Source of the DNA: Neisseriaceae bacterium
GTDB lineage: Bacteria > Pseudomonadota > Gammaproteobacteria > Burkholderiales > Neisseriaceae
Direction of reading: 5' to 3'
Length of the DNA: 64,000 nucleotides
NCBI GenBank assembly: GCA_017991555.1
Contig: JAGOQM010000001.1
Location: 248,001-312,000, forward strand
Shown piece by piece: positions 17,559 to 27,267 of the stretch (positions within the stretch are counted from its first letter, which is position 1; each line of letters opens with the position of its first letter). Made by a program: the position numbers and the translations under genes. Under the pieces are notes generated by a model. It was not told where the DNA came from. It made no database searches and saw only the letters and a list, made by a program, of their open reading frames with translations.

Positions 17559-18362
17559 ATGCAGACATTAAACGTGCAGGAACAGGCCATTGAAACGACG
17601 AAAGGCGCCATTTACACCAAAACTTGGGCTTATCCAGGTTCAAGTAGTCCCATTGTTTTAATTCATGATTCTTTAGGCTCAACCCAGCAATGGCGGCAGT
17701 TTCCAGAAGCCCTAGCGCTGGCTACGGCCAGAACGGTGATCAGTTACGACCGTTTGGGCTATGGGTTCTCGGCCGAATACGTAGGGGTACAACCCAGCCA
17801 CTTCATGCGAGATGAGGTCACCATGTTTCAGCACATACACCGTGCCTTAGGCCTAGATGAGTTTCTATTGTTTGGCCACAGCGTGGGTGGGCCGATTGCC
17901 GCCATGATTGCCGCTGCACAGCCCAAGCAGTGTTTGGCCTTGATGACGGCCGGCGCACCAGCGTTTATGGAAGCCAAAATTCGCTCGGGCGTCACCGCCG
18001 CACAGGCTTATTTTGAAGAGGCCGCCCATCTTGCGCGGCTCAGAAAATACCATCAGGAAAAAACCGATTGGGTCTTAAATTCATGGATAAGTACTTGGCT
18101 AGACAGAAGTTTTGATGATTGGTGCCTCAGCGATCACGTGGCGCAATTGGCGTGTCCCATTCTAAGCCTTCATGGGGATCAGGATGAGTATGGCAGCTTC
18201 ATCCAGGCCCAGCGTTACAGCGAGCTGTCTGCCTTTGAAAACCAAGCACGGCTGTTGCCAGGCTGTGGCCATGTGCCACACGTTGAGCAGCCCAATGAGG
18301 CCATTGAACTGGTCAAAACCTTCATTGAAGACCACATTTTGGCTTCAGAAAAAATCGCATAA
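17559..18362 (+). CDS. Alpha/beta hydrolase
   Basis: A 267-residue alpha/beta-hydrolase-fold protein. The oxyanion segment is IVLIHDSLGSTQQWRQF near residue 31, the nucleophile elbow is LFGHSVGGPIA (Ser about 110), the acid is probably Asp in LHGDQDEYG near 207, and the catalytic His lies in GCGHVPHVEQP near 239. No signal peptide is seen, so it is cytoplasmic. An AAAGGAGGG ribosome-binding site precedes the start. It has no operon partner and the substrate is unknown. Confidence 0.87.
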   Translation: MQTLNVQEQAIETTKGAIYTKTWAYPGSSSPIVLIHDSLGSTQQWRQFPEALALATARTVISYDRLGYGFSAEYVGVQPSHFMRDEVTMFQHIHRALGLDEFLLFGHSVGGPIAAMIAAAQPKQCLALMTAGAPAFMEAKIRSGVTAAQAYFEEAAHLARLRKYHQEKTDWVLNSWISTWLDRSFDDWCLSDHVAQLACPILSLHGDQDEYGSFIQAQRYSELSAFENQARLLPGCGHVPHVEQPNEAIELVKTFIEDHILASEKIA

Positions 18363-19153
18363 AGGCCGAGGGTGCTAACATCGGCTTGTAAGTGCTGATT
18401 ATGTTAAATTTATGAGCCTTTAGTATGGCCTAAGGCTTCGCTAAAGGCGTGTCGGTGACGCGTTGTACGGTCATTGACGGTGCTCATCTAGCCATGACTA
18501 GGGCTAAGATTAATAACAAGATGAGCCTAATTGCCGATCATTGATGCTGTGGTTGTCTAACATCGTGTGGCTACAGGCTCAACTGGTTGATTGGTTACTG
18601 ACGCTGGCTAATGGCGCCTAAGTTTAGCTACAGCACCGTGCGCGGTACTGCGCCTTATGGTGCTTAAGCGACAAGCGTTGATCATGCACCGTGTGCGCAT
18701 TACGGGCATTGAAAGACTTAACTGGACTGATGGATTTAACGCATGAATAAGCATCGGATAATGTATCCTTGGTTTTCATGCGTATTAAGCCATTTAGCGC
18801 TTAAAAACACCATGAAAGCCGCCAGAAGCGTTTCCGAATGTGTTATGTATACTTCGCATAATATATATTATGTTAAATTATATTGACTGGTACAGCACTA
18901 CTCGTGCCCCAATCACCACTTCCCCAGTCGCCAGAGCCTTAAAACAGCCACACACACCGTTTTAATCGACGTCGTGTCTTTGGGTTGCCTGAATTGGCTA
19001 TGAAACTTAGACACCGCCCAACGTCACCCTTAACCTCATAATAAAAACGTCACCCAATAACTGGCGCTGATTTTCGTTCCGGCAGCCTTACCTTAAAGCC
19101 TAATCAGCCAATTCGTGGCCGTGCCATCACCATAATGACGCTTGCTGCCGCGT
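18363..19153. other. Gene-poor intergenic region
   Basis: I see no intact gene. It holds two weak copies of the ATGTTAAATT motif (around 18400 and 18869) and a nested inverted repeat at 18739–18783, in which ACGCATGAA/TTCATGCGT encloses GGATA–ATG–TATCC. No translated segment resembles a known protein. Confidence 0.5.
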
Positions 19154-19555
19154 TCACCAGCAAACCATCACTCGAAATCCGCATAACTTAATCGTTCTGC
19201 ACTTTACTGGTGTGCTTTTCACCAAGGCGCTGTTACTTTGCGCGTACAGCGTTAACGGGTCTAAGGCCTCATCCAAGTGCTGAATCGAACGCAGTTGCAG
19301 CCGCATCACACAACAATCCTCGCCTGTGACCTCATCGCACGCCACGGATTCAGGCATCAATTGGATCATCTGCTCAACGCGGTGCAGCGCCCCAGCCATA
19401 GGTTTTACCCGCACAATGGCTTCTAAGGAATAGCCCAGCGGTACGGGGTTAATTTTGGCCTGATAACCGGTAATGATGCCCTGTTCTTCTAAACGGTTCA
19501 CCCATTCGGAAGTGCTGGGCGCAGAAAGCCCCATCTGCTGGCTCAGTGCTTTGCA
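19154..19555 (-). pseudogene. Lrp/AsnC-family regulator lacking its N-terminus
   Basis: The frame reads KALSQQMGLSAPSTSEWVNR, the recognition half of an Lrp helix-turn-helix, followed by a complete RAM-type ligand domain (IVRVKPMAG, then DEVTGEDCCVMRLQL). The first helix is missing: an in-frame TAG lies immediately before the Cys codon at 19555, and the residues upstream do not continue the family pattern in any frame. An ATG at 19534 would give 126 residues without a complete DNA-binding domain. The gene is therefore probably broken, perhaps a recent loss. Lrp-type proteins regulate amino-acid transport, which would fit the EamA exporter nearby. Confidence 0.65.
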
Positions 19556-19751
19556 CTAAAATGCTCATAATCCTCGGCGTCACATTTAAGAAAACGCCTA
19601 AATATGACGTTAAGTTATAAAGAGGATGGCCGTTACGCCCTGTTCATGACCAGAGTGCTTTCGGGCACGATTGGCATTCATTAATGGGGTTGGTTGCTGG
19701 TCTTGGGCCCGTTGCACTGCCTGCTTAGGCTATTCCTTTAAGATCAATAGA

Positions 19752-21107
19752 TTAAAGGTCGATGTAATTCATAATCACACGCTTGACCATCATGAGCCTT
19801 TCTTTTAGCGTCGCCAGCGGTACCGACCCTAAGGCCAGGCGCAGTGCATGCGGCACACACGTTGAGGTGGCAAAGGGTTCGGCCGTGGCCACGGCAACGC
19901 CCGCTGTCATCAGCGTCATGGCCACCTGGTCAGCGCGTACCCCTTCCGGTAAGGGCAGCCAGATAAAGTAAGCGCCTGGATGAGCAATGAACGGCATGTC
20001 GGCAAAGACTGCCTGGGCAATGGCCTGACGCTGTCGCGCATCCAGCCGTTTTTCGGCTTCAAACAAGGCCACAGTGCCCTCTTCTAACCAGTCACACACA
20101 ATGGCCGTCAGCATCGCCGGCGTGTTCCACACCGTGGCGCGAATCACCCGCTCTAAGGCAGCCACATAAGACAGAGGCGCTGCAATGTAGCCAACGCGCA
20201 AGCCCGTGGCCACGCTTTTAGAAAATCCTGATACATACAGCGTGATGTCTGGGGCCAAGGCCGCCAGCGGCGGTGGTGCATCTTCGATCAAAAAAGCATA
20301 GGCCGCGTCTTCAATTAGCAAACATTGATGCTGTCGTGCCAGTTCAATTAAACGCTGACGCTGGGCCAGAGACAACACCCAGCCTAAGGGATTGTGCAAG
20401 GTGGGCATGCTGTATAGCGCACGAATGCGGCGCTGTTGGCACAGCTGTGCCAACACATTCAGATCAGGCCCTGTGGTCGTCACCGGTATGGGCAATAGCT
20501 CGATGCGTAAGGTTTGCGCCAATACCTTAAAGCCTGTATAGGTTAAAGCATCCACCGCCACCACGTCGCCAGGTTGGCAAAGGCCCATCATGACGGTGGC
20601 CAAGCCATGCTGGGCGCCGCTGACGATCAACACATTCGCCGCCGTCACCTCGAGCCCATAACCGACAAGATACTTGGCAATGCTGGCGCGTTCATGCGGC
20701 CGCCCACCGTGAGGCTGATAGTGTAATAACGAGCCCAAAGCGCCAGAGGTTGTCAGCTGGCGTAGGGCCAAGCGCAAGGCCTCGGTTTGAGACGGCAAGG
20801 ATGGGTAGTTAAAGCTTAAATCAACCAGATCAGGGCTGGGGGGCTGATCAATGCCCTGTCCAAGTGGTAAGCCAATTTCGCGCACGAAGGTGCCACGGCC
20901 TGCTTCACCACTGACCAAGCCCATGCTTTCTAGTTCGGCGTACACGCGGCTGGCCGTGGCCAGAGACATGCCGTTGTCGGCGGCCAAGCGCCGATGGGTG
21001 GGCAAGCGTGTGCCCGGCGCCAAGCGGCCCGAGCGAATGTCGGCGGCAAAGGTGTCCACCCAGTACTTATAACGTAAACGAGCCATTGAGCGTTGTATCC
21101 ATGACAA
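19752..21107 (-). CDS. MocR-type regulator (GntR HTH fused to a class I aminotransferase domain)
   Basis: A 451-residue fusion. Residues 10–75 are a GntR winged helix (LAPGTRLPTHRRLAADNGMS, then ATASRVYAELESMGLV), and residues 95–445 are a PLP-dependent aminotransferase fold with the Lys segment YVSGFSKSVATGLRVGYI near 300. MocR proteins bind PLP or an amino-acid adduct and usually control a divergent gene. Here that gene is the EamA transporter, 115 bases away. The start at 21107 could instead be the ATG at 21086, which begins MARLRYKYW. Confidence 0.88.
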   Translation of the reverse strand: MSWIQRSMARLRYKYWVDTFAADIRSGRLAPGTRLPTHRRLAADNGMSLATASRVYAELESMGLVSGEAGRGTFVREIGLPLGQGIDQPPSPDLVDLSFNYPSLPSQTEALRLALRQLTTSGALGSLLHYQPHGGRPHERASIAKYLVGYGLEVTAANVLIVSGAQHGLATVMMGLCQPGDVVAVDALTYTGFKVLAQTLRIELLPIPVTTTGPDLNVLAQLCQQRRIRALYSMPTLHNPLGWVLSLAQRQRLIELARQHQCLLIEDAAYAFLIEDAPPPLAALAPDITLYVSGFSKSVATGLRVGYIAAPLSYVAALERVIRATVWNTPAMLTAIVCDWLEEGTVALFEAEKRLDARQRQAIAQAVFADMPFIAHPGAYFIWLPLPEGVRADQVAMTLMTAGVAVATAEPFATSTCVPHALRLALGSVPLATLKERLMMVKRVIMNYIDL

Positions 21108-21222
21108 TAATTTGATTGTGATGCATGAGCACCCTATTATGCCTACTCAAGGCGGGATCGCGTTGATTTTTTAATCATCACCATAATATGGGCACACTGC
21201 CCAGGCGACATCGGGAGAGATC

Positions 21223-22104
21223 ATGGCAGCACATCATCACCACGGCCATAGCGCCAGCGGTTGGCTCAATGGCTTCATAGGCATGCTGATTTTTAGTGGT
21301 TCCTTACCCGCCACGCGGGTGGCGGTGCTGGCGTTCGAGCCAGTGTTTCTCACGGCCCTGCGCGCCGCCATTGCCGGCGTCGTGGCGTTGGCCTTGCTGC
21401 TGATACTGCAAGAAAAACGCCCCAACCGAACACACCTGTTGCCGTTGTTGATTGTGTCTTTAGGCGTGGTGATTGGGTTTCCACTGCTGACGGCTCTGGC
21501 CTTACAGTATGTCACTTCGGCCCACTCGATTGTGTTTTTTGGGCTGCTGCCATTGACCACGGCCACGTTTGGCGTGATTCGTGGCGGTGAGCGCCCTCGC
21601 CCAGCCTTTTGGGGCTTCTCCATCATGGGCAGCCTGCTGGTGGTGGGGTTTGCTCTCAGCCAAGGGGTCACCGCTTCTTGGCGCGGTGATGTATTGATGC
21701 TGGCCGCGGTGGTGATCTGTGGTCTTGGCTATGCCGAAGGTGCGACCCTATCCCGTACCATGGGCGGCTGGCAGGTGATCTGCTGGGCGCTGGTGCTGTC
21801 TTTACCGCTGATGCTGCTGTTGGCGCTTGGCACTCGGCCTGACGCTTTTGACCACATTGAGCCGCCGGCCTGGATCGCTTTGGCCTATGTGTCACTCTTT
21901 AGCATGCTGATTGGTTTTTTCTTTTGGTATAAAGGCTTGGCTCAGGGTGGGATTGCCGCGGTTGGCCAGCTACAGCTGCTACAGCCTTTTTTTGGACTGG
22001 CCCTCGCCGCCTGGCTCTTACGCGAACCGGTCAGCAGCACCATGGTGTTGATGACGTTTGCGGTCATTTTGTGCGTGGTCGGCTCGAAGCGATTTGGGCG
22101 CTGA
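21223..22104 (+). CDS. EamA/DMT-family transporter
   Basis: A 293-residue inner-membrane protein with ten predicted helices in two EamA repeats. It starts with a natural His-rich tail (MAAHHHHGHS). The segments SGSLPATRVAVLAFEPVF and FFFWYKGLAQGGIAAVGQ are typical of DMT amino-acid/metabolite exporters. It is divergent from the MocR regulator at 19752, a common arrangement in which the regulator senses the exported amino acid or a vitamin B6 compound. The His-rich start might bind a metal, but this is inference. Confidence 0.87.
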   Translation: MAAHHHHGHSASGWLNGFIGMLIFSGSLPATRVAVLAFEPVFLTALRAAIAGVVALALLLILQEKRPNRTHLLPLLIVSLGVVIGFPLLTALALQYVTSAHSIVFFGLLPLTTATFGVIRGGERPRPAFWGFSIMGSLLVVGFALSQGVTASWRGDVLMLAAVVICGLGYAEGATLSRTMGGWQVICWALVLSLPLMLLLALGTRPDAFDHIEPPAWIALAYVSLFSMLIGFFFWYKGLAQGGIAAVGQLQLLQPFFGLALAAWLLREPVSSTMVLMTFAVILCVVGSKRFGR

Positions 22105-22174
22105 AGCTTGAGTAGTGTTCTTGGTCGTTTATTTAATGTATCTTTAAAGATTATTTAATGGCCAAGGAGGCTGT

Positions 22175-22639
22175 ATGTCTGCGACACCTGATTATTCACA
22201 CAAACGCTATCTTGACGACCTGGTGGTCGGGGATCAGTTTCTCAGTGGCCACTATGAAATGACGGCCGCTGAAATCAAGCAGTTTGCCCAGCGCTATGAC
22301 CCTCAGCCCTTTCATTTAGATGAGGCGGCGGCAGAACAAAGTTTTTTTCAGGGACTGGCCGCCAGTGGCTGGCATACGGCTGGCGTCACCATGCGGCTAT
22401 TGGTGCAAAGCTTGCCTTTGGCCGCAGGCATCGTGGGGGCGGAAACCACCACTTCATGGCCACGGCCTACCCGACCTGGCGATGTGTTAACCATTGTGGC
22501 CACCCTTAAAGAGATTAAGCCCTCGTACAGTAAGCCAGATCGCGGCATGATTACCCTGTATTGTGAAACGTTTAATCAAGACCAACAGGTGGTGCAAAAA
22601 TTAACCGCCAAGCTGCTGGTTTTTCGCAAGCCTGCCTAA
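22175..22639 (+). CDS. MaoC family dehydratase (single hot-dog)
   Basis: A 154-residue single hot-dog protein of the MaoC group. FAQRYDPQPFHLDEAAAE near residue 36 is the catalytic Asp-His segment, followed by GLAASGWHTAGVTMRL. It would hydrate an enoyl-CoA or dehydrate a 3-hydroxyacyl-CoA. AAGGAGG precedes the start. It is not part of an evident pathway: the neighbours are a transporter and a secreted DUF2931 protein 22 bases downstream. Confidence 0.85.
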   Translation: MSATPDYSHKRYLDDLVVGDQFLSGHYEMTAAEIKQFAQRYDPQPFHLDEAAAEQSFFQGLAASGWHTAGVTMRLLVQSLPLAAGIVGAETTTSWPRPTRPGDVLTIVATLKEIKPSYSKPDRGMITLYCETFNQDQQVVQKLTAKLLVFRKPA

Positions 22640-22661
22640 TCTACCTGTTTAAAGTTGCCTT

Positions 22662-23480
22662 ATGTACCTGATTCGTTCCCTACTGTTGTGCCTGTGGTTG
22701 GCATTACCCGCCGCTTGGGCGCAACCTTTATTGCACCTTCATGCCGCCTTTACCCATCCCAGCAGCAGTGGGCTTGTGTTGGATGCGCCACAGGCTTACT
22801 TCATCAGTGCCGATGGCCAACACAGGCTGCGCCTAGACGCTTGGCCCGTTTGGCCTAAGATGGCCGCAGGCCCTGGTTTGCCCATCGACAACCTAGCTCA
22901 GCTACCCAGTCAGCTACGGCTGCGTTGGTTTTCGGCCCATGACGATCAGTTTTGGTCGGTTCACTTACCCCTGCCCGCGGCCACTTTAAAACACTATGTG
23001 GCACAAAGCCTAAAAGAAACTGACGATTTAACGGTGTTTGACCGGTTGATCGTCACCGTCAAAGCCGACGGCTGGGTCAGCGTTTGGCTGGGCAATGCCA
23101 CCCATGAGATTCAGCTCACTGATGAAGTTCAGGCCCGCGCGGTTCAGCTTGACTGGGCAGACTTTACGCGCCATTGGCCGCAGATGCAGCAAGGCCGCAC
23201 GCGTGCAGAATGGGTGGCCAGCATTCAGGCCCAAACCGAGCGGCCTTATTATAATTTACGCTTTAAACGGGTGTATGAAGACGATGCGCCGGCCGTGGGC
23301 TCGGCTTACGAGGTTTATGCCGACACTGATCAAGGCCGACAGCACTACTGTGGCCGAACCGACCGACAGGGTGAAACGCGAGAGTTCATTAGCCTGTTTG
23401 CGCCACAAGCGTACAACATGACCCATGACGAAGCGGGCTGTGCCTTAATCCAACAATTGGGCCGGCCAAGTAAGCCTTGA
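22662..23480 (+). CDS. DUF2931 family exported protein
   Basis: A 272-residue protein with a cleavable signal peptide (hydrophobic LIRSLLLCLWLALPAAWA, then AQP). The body resembles DUF2931: FWSVHLPLP near residue 105, FDRLIVTVKADGWVSVWLG near 127, and a C-terminal RPYYNLRFKRVYED segment. It is probably periplasmic. The family has no established function. It follows the MaoC gene by 22 bases and ends at a bidirectional terminator. Confidence 0.7.
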   Translation: MYLIRSLLLCLWLALPAAWAQPLLHLHAAFTHPSSSGLVLDAPQAYFISADGQHRLRLDAWPVWPKMAAGPGLPIDNLAQLPSQLRLRWFSAHDDQFWSVHLPLPAATLKHYVAQSLKETDDLTVFDRLIVTVKADGWVSVWLGNATHEIQLTDEVQARAVQLDWADFTRHWPQMQQGRTRAEWVASIQAQTERPYYNLRFKRVYEDDAPAVGSAYEVYADTDQGRQHYCGRTDRQGETREFISLFAPQAYNMTHDEAGCALIQQLGRPSKP

Positions 23481-23493
23481 ATGAGGCAGCAAT

Positions 23494-23527
23494 AAGCCCC
23501 TGTACGGAAACGACCGCACAGGGGCTT
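23494..23527. terminator. Bidirectional terminator
   Basis: AAGCCCCTGT and ACAGGGGCTT form a 10-bp stem between the convergent DUF2931 and HdeD genes. Confidence 0.8.
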
Positions 23528-23541
23528 TAAAAAAGCAGGCT

Positions 23542-24084
23542 TTAATGGTAAAAACGACCGATTTTACGTAGCCGCTGACCTGCAAACAGATTGAACAGCC
23601 CCAAAATAATGGACGATACCGCCAAGAATGAAGACACGAACAGGACGCCTCCACCTGGGTTAAACAAGAGGTAACAGGCGGCCACAATCGAAACCAGCCC
23701 GATAAACAGCCAAAAGCCCCAGCCAGAGATGCCCAAGCCTTTGATGTCGAATGAAAACGACACCAAGGACGCACCGTAAAACAGAATCCAAAAGGCGGTC
23801 AAGAACAATAAGAAGGCTTCGGGCAAGCCTGGGTTTTTCAAAAGGTAGGCACCAATAATGATGTCGAGCACGCCTTTAGCCAGGCGCCAGCCCCAACCCG
23901 AAATTTTGGTATTACTCAGGGCAAAGGCCACTTCCAATATACCGGTCACTAAAAAATAAGCCGCAATGATCTGTGCCAAAATGATGAAGCTAATGAGCGG
24001 CTGCATCATCACATAGATGCCCAACAGCACAAATAAAACACCCATGATGGTGAGTATCCACCCATTTTTAATTAAACGGCCCAT
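23542..24084 (-). CDS. HdeD family (DUF308) membrane protein
   Basis: A 180-residue inner-membrane protein with six hydrophobic segments in three DUF308 repeats (GVLFVLLGIYVMMQPLISF, GVLDIIIGAYLLKNPGLP, and FIGLVSIVAACYLLFNPGG). HdeD proteins are linked to acid resistance at high cell density in enterobacteria. The role here is inferred only from family membership. The ATG at 24084 is preceded by GAAAGGA. Confidence 0.85.
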   Translation of the reverse strand: MGRLIKNGWILTIMGVLFVLLGIYVMMQPLISFIILAQIIAAYFLVTGILEVAFALSNTKISGWGWRLAKGVLDIIIGAYLLKNPGLPEAFLLFLTAFWILFYGASLVSFSFDIKGLGISGWGFWLFIGLVSIVAACYLLFNPGGGVLFVSSFLAVSSIILGLFNLFAGQRLRKIGRFYH

Positions 24085-24694
24085 GGCGATCCTTTCTCTT
24101 TACTTTGGCCCTGTTGTCTCAGGTCTGGTTAAATGTGTACCCATTTAAAATATCACCGATAACCCTAAAGCACTAGGTAAATTCAACAACACTGTCTTAT
24201 TTCACCCAAAACTAGGGATTTATTGCCCTAACACAATGAACCCCTACTTTGTGCCGCAGTTTGATTGATCCTCTTTACAGTGATTGGCCTCGATTGATTG
24301 GCCCATTGTATAACAGTATGGCTGGTTCATTCAGTCCTTCGCTCTGGCCTTTGTCGGTTAGGCTTTGGTGGCTAGGCGACGCTTTATTCCCCTAAGGCAG
24401 GTGGCCGAGTCAGTCTATGTGGGGTGGGCACAGCATCACATATCCGCCGAGATGTCGGTCATCTACTCGATAAATCATTGGTTACTTAGGCCACATCCCA
24501 CGCTTATTAAAATCCAGTGTATGAGGCCTCACAAAAGCCAATGACGACCAGATCAGCCGCCCTTTATTTATACTATTATATTATTGATTATAAAGCCATT
24601 TATAAAAATAAACCCGGTTGCCACAAATATTATTCTGTTCTAAAATGCGACACTAAACGCACTTAAAGCATGACAAACGACTTAACGAGGCTGC
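24085..24694. other. AT-rich intergenic region
   Basis: I see no intact gene. The plus-strand frame 24314–24544 is open except for one TAG at 24359 and contains WFIQSFALAF and VAESVYVGWAQHH, which look protein-like but match nothing I recognise. AT-rich sequence before the peptidase gene probably holds its promoter. Confidence 0.5.
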
Positions 24695-25531
24695 ATGGCT
24701 CACGATGATTCAACACGCCGCTGGTGGCGGCACCGCAGAAGCAAAGGGCAAACACAACGCCGTCTGACCATTACGGTCAGCAGCGTGGCGGGTAGCCGTA
24801 CCTACACCGCCAAAGAAAACATCAAGAAAAAACTGTACTGGACGCTAGGGTTAATGCTGGGTTATTGCCTGCTGTTAACCGGTGCCGGTGTTTTTTTGTT
24901 TGACCAATACCGGCATTCGGCCCTTATCTGGGGCCAACTGCAGACGCTCTTAGATTATAAAGCCGGCGTTGAGGCTGAACAAATACGCCAGCAACAGCGT
25001 TTTGGCATTGCCAACATTAACCAAACGGCGGTGGCCAAAAAGCAGGCTTTTTTACAGCTGGTGCCCAACGGTAGCCCCCTGCCAGACGTCAACCTACAGG
25101 TGACCAGCGGCTTTGGCCGCCGCAACCACCCAGTTTTGGGCGAAATCATGGCCCATAATGGCTTAGACATTCGTGCGGCCATCGGCACGCGGGTGCAGGC
25201 CACGGCGGCAGGCATGGTCAGCGTGGCAGAAACGCAGTCGGGCTATGGCAACGTGGTTAAAATTGAACATGCGTTTGGCTTTCAAACCGTATTTGCGCAT
25301 TTGGATAAGCTGTTGGTGCAGCCAGGGGACCTCGTCAAGCAAGGCACCATTGTGGCTGAGAGTGGCAACACCGGTCGTAGCACCGGGCCCCACTTACACT
25401 ATGAGGTTCGGTTTAAAAATACGCCGTTAGACAGCACTAACTTTATTCGCTGGAATCAGCAAGATTTTGATTATGTCTTTAAAAATGAAAAGGAAGTTGA
25501 ATGGGCATTTTTCGTAAACGAAGTCATTTAG
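24695..25531 (+). CDS. M23 family (LytM) peptidoglycan endopeptidase
   Basis: A 278-residue, type II membrane-anchored protein. A basic cytoplasmic start of about 45 residues precedes one membrane helix (LYWTLGLMLGYCLLLTGAGV), a linker, and a C-terminal LytM domain from about residue 130. The zinc ligands are present: the first His and Asp in HNGLDIRAA, and the last in GPHLHYEVRF, with the intermediate His in FAHLDKL. It should cut peptidoglycan cross-links in the periplasm. It overlaps the bactofilin gene by 31 bases. Such pairs (for example Csd1–CcmA of Helicobacter) control cell shape. Confidence 0.9.
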   Translation: MAHDDSTRRWWRHRRSKGQTQRRLTITVSSVAGSRTYTAKENIKKKLYWTLGLMLGYCLLLTGAGVFLFDQYRHSALIWGQLQTLLDYKAGVEAEQIRQQQRFGIANINQTAVAKKQAFLQLVPNGSPLPDVNLQVTSGFGRRNHPVLGEIMAHNGLDIRAAIGTRVQATAAGMVSVAETQSGYGNVVKIEHAFGFQTVFAHLDKLLVQPGDLVKQGTIVAESGNTGRSTGPHLHYEVRFKNTPLDSTNFIRWNQQDFDYVFKNEKEVEWAFFVNEVI

Positions 25532-25938
25532 GCAATGACAAACACCTGACGATCGTTGCGGTTGCCACCACGTTCAAAGGCGAGATTAACAGCGAACACA
25601 TGGTTCAGATCGACGGGACGTTTGAAGGCTTAGCGGCGTCACAAACCCGCGTAATGATCAGCGAAAGCGGCACCCTAACGGGTGAAGTGGTCGCACAAGA
25701 AGTCAGCGTTTTTGGTCAGGTTAAGGGCAAAATCACGGCCAACAAGGTCATTATTGGACACAAAGGCTGGGTTAATGCCACCATCGTGGCCGAGCATTTG
25801 GTGATCATGGAAGGCGGTCGCTATGTGGGTGAAAAGCAAGAATCCCCCGCTGATGCAGCCCTTTTGCCTTCTGCGACCAAGCCCACGGCGGCATTAGCCG
25901 ACACTGTGTTGGTGGCGGCTAAAGATCAGGTGGCTTAA
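25501..25938 (+). CDS. Bactofilin (polymer-forming cytoskeletal protein)
   Basis: A 145-residue DUF583 protein. Residues 20–110 form the right-handed beta-helix repeat with the pattern of alternating hydrophobic positions (GEINSEHMVQIDGTFEG, then GEVVAQEVSVFGQVKG, then NATIVAEHLVIMEGGRYVG). Short polar tails flank it. Bactofilins polymerise on the membrane and recruit wall enzymes. The AAGGAAG ribosome-binding site and the start lie inside the peptidase gene, so the two are made together. A terminator follows. Confidence 0.9.
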   Translation: MGIFRKRSHLGNDKHLTIVAVATTFKGEINSEHMVQIDGTFEGLAASQTRVMISESGTLTGEVVAQEVSVFGQVKGKITANKVIIGHKGWVNATIVAEHLVIMEGGRYVGEKQESPADAALLPSATKPTAALADTVLVAAKDQVA

Positions 25939-25976
25939 ATCGGGCTTATTGGCCCTAACCGCAACCAATCGCCCAC

Positions 25977-26010
25977 AAAAAAGCCAAACGCAAAAGCGTT
26001 TGGCTTTTTA
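25977..26010. terminator. Bidirectional terminator after bactofilin and icd
   Basis: AAAAGCCAAACGC–AAAA–GCGTTTGGCTTTTT, a 13-bp stem with a tetraloop between convergent genes. Confidence 0.9.
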
Positions 26011-26028
26011 AATAGCATGTTAATGCGT

Positions 26029-27267
26029 TTACATGCGTTCGATCATGGCTTTACCAAAGGCAGAGCAGCTTACTTCGTTGGCACCGTCCATTAGGCGGGC
26101 AAAGTCGTAGGTTACTTGCTTGTCGGTAATGGCTTTTTCCATAGAGCTGATCACTAGATCGGCAGCTTCGGTCCAGCCTAGGTGACGCAACATCATTTCA
26201 GCAGAAAGAATCAATGAACCTGGGTTCACTTTGTCTTGGCCTGCGTACTTAGGTGCGGTACCGTGGGTGGCTTCAAAAATAGCGTATTGATCAGAAATGT
26301 TGGCGCCAGGTGCAATACCGATGCCGCCGACTTGAGCCGCTAAAGCGTCAGATACGTAGTCGCCGTTTAGGTTCAAGGTCGCGATCACGTCGTATTCAGC
26401 AGGACGCAATAGGATTTGTTGCAAGAACGCGTCGGCGATCGCATCTTTAACGATGATGTTTTTACCGGTTTTAGGGTTCTTGAACTGACACCATGGGCCG
26501 CCGTCAATTAGCTCAGCGCCAAATTCAGTTTGGGCCAACTCGTAGGCCCAGTCACGGAAGCCACCTTCGGTGTACTTCATGATGTTGCCTTTGTGGACGA
26601 TGGTCAAGCTGTCGCGATCGTTGTCGATCACGTATTGCATGGCCGCACGTACCAAACGTTGGGTACCTTGTTTAGACACAGGCTTGATGCCGATACCAGA
26701 CGTTTCTGGGAAGCGGATCTTGTTAACGCCCATTTCTTTTTGCAAGAAGTCGATGACTTTTTTGGCGTCGGCTGATTCAGCTTGCCATTCGATACCGCAG
26801 TAGATGTCTTCAGTGTTTTCACGGAAGATCACCATGTCGGTTTGAGTCGGGTCTTTAAGTGGTGAAGGCACGCCTGCAAAGTAGCGAACCGGACGCACGC
26901 ACTGGAATAGGTCTAATTCTTGACGCAAGGCCACGTTCAAAGAACGAATGCCGCCGCCTACTGGCGTGGTCATTGGGCCTTTAATAGAAACAGAATAGGC
27001 TTTAAGCGCTTCTAAAGTCTCTTCTGGCAACCAAACGTTGTCACCGTATACTTTGGTGGCTTTCTCACCGGCGTACACTTCCATCCAATGGATTTCTTTG
27101 CTGCCGTTATACGCTTTTTTAACCGCAGCGTTAATCACATCTTTCATCACTGGGGTGATGTCGATACCGATGCCGTCACCTTCGATGAAAGGAATGATTG
27201 GGTTATTAGGGATGGCTTGACCGGGTACAATCTTTTGGCCGCCTTCAGGCACTTTAATATGACTCAT
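26029..27267 (-). CDS. icd: NADP-dependent isocitrate dehydrogenase
   Basis: A 412-residue protein of the usual bacterial length. It oxidises isocitrate to 2-oxoglutarate and CO2 in the TCA cycle. Visible motifs: [13 protein letters not shown] at the N-terminus, the substrate segment [22 protein letters not shown] near residue 108, the phosphorylatable Ser in GIRSLN (about 108), and the C-terminal [23 protein letters not shown] near 300. AGGAG precedes the ATG by seven bases. It is a single gene with a terminator at its 3' side. Confidence 0.97.
   Translation of the reverse strand: MSHIKVPEGGQKIVPGQAIPNNPIIPFIEGDGIGIDITPVMKDVINAAVKKAYNGSKEIHWMEVYAGEKATKVYGDNVWLPEETLEALKAYSVSIKGPMTTPVGGGIRSLNVALRQELDLFQCVRPVRYFAGVPSPLKDPTQTDMVIFRENTEDIYCGIEWQAESADAKKVIDFLQKEMGVNKIRFPETSGIGIKPVSKQGTQRLVRAAMQYVIDNDRDSLTIVHKGNIMKYTEGGFRDWAYELAQTEFGAELIDGGPWCQFKNPKTGKNIIVKDAIADAFLQQILLRPAEYDVIATLNLNGDYVSDALAAQVGGIGIAPGANISDQYAIFEATHGTAPKYAGQDKVNPGSLILSAEMMLRHLGWTEAADLVISSMEKAITDKQVTYDFARLMDGANEVSCSAFGKAMIERM

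Noticed and set aside
21223..21260. His-rich start of the EamA transporter as a cloning tag
   Set aside because: The HHHH stretch is part of a longer natural MAAHHHHGHSASGW start in a native gene context and codon pattern.
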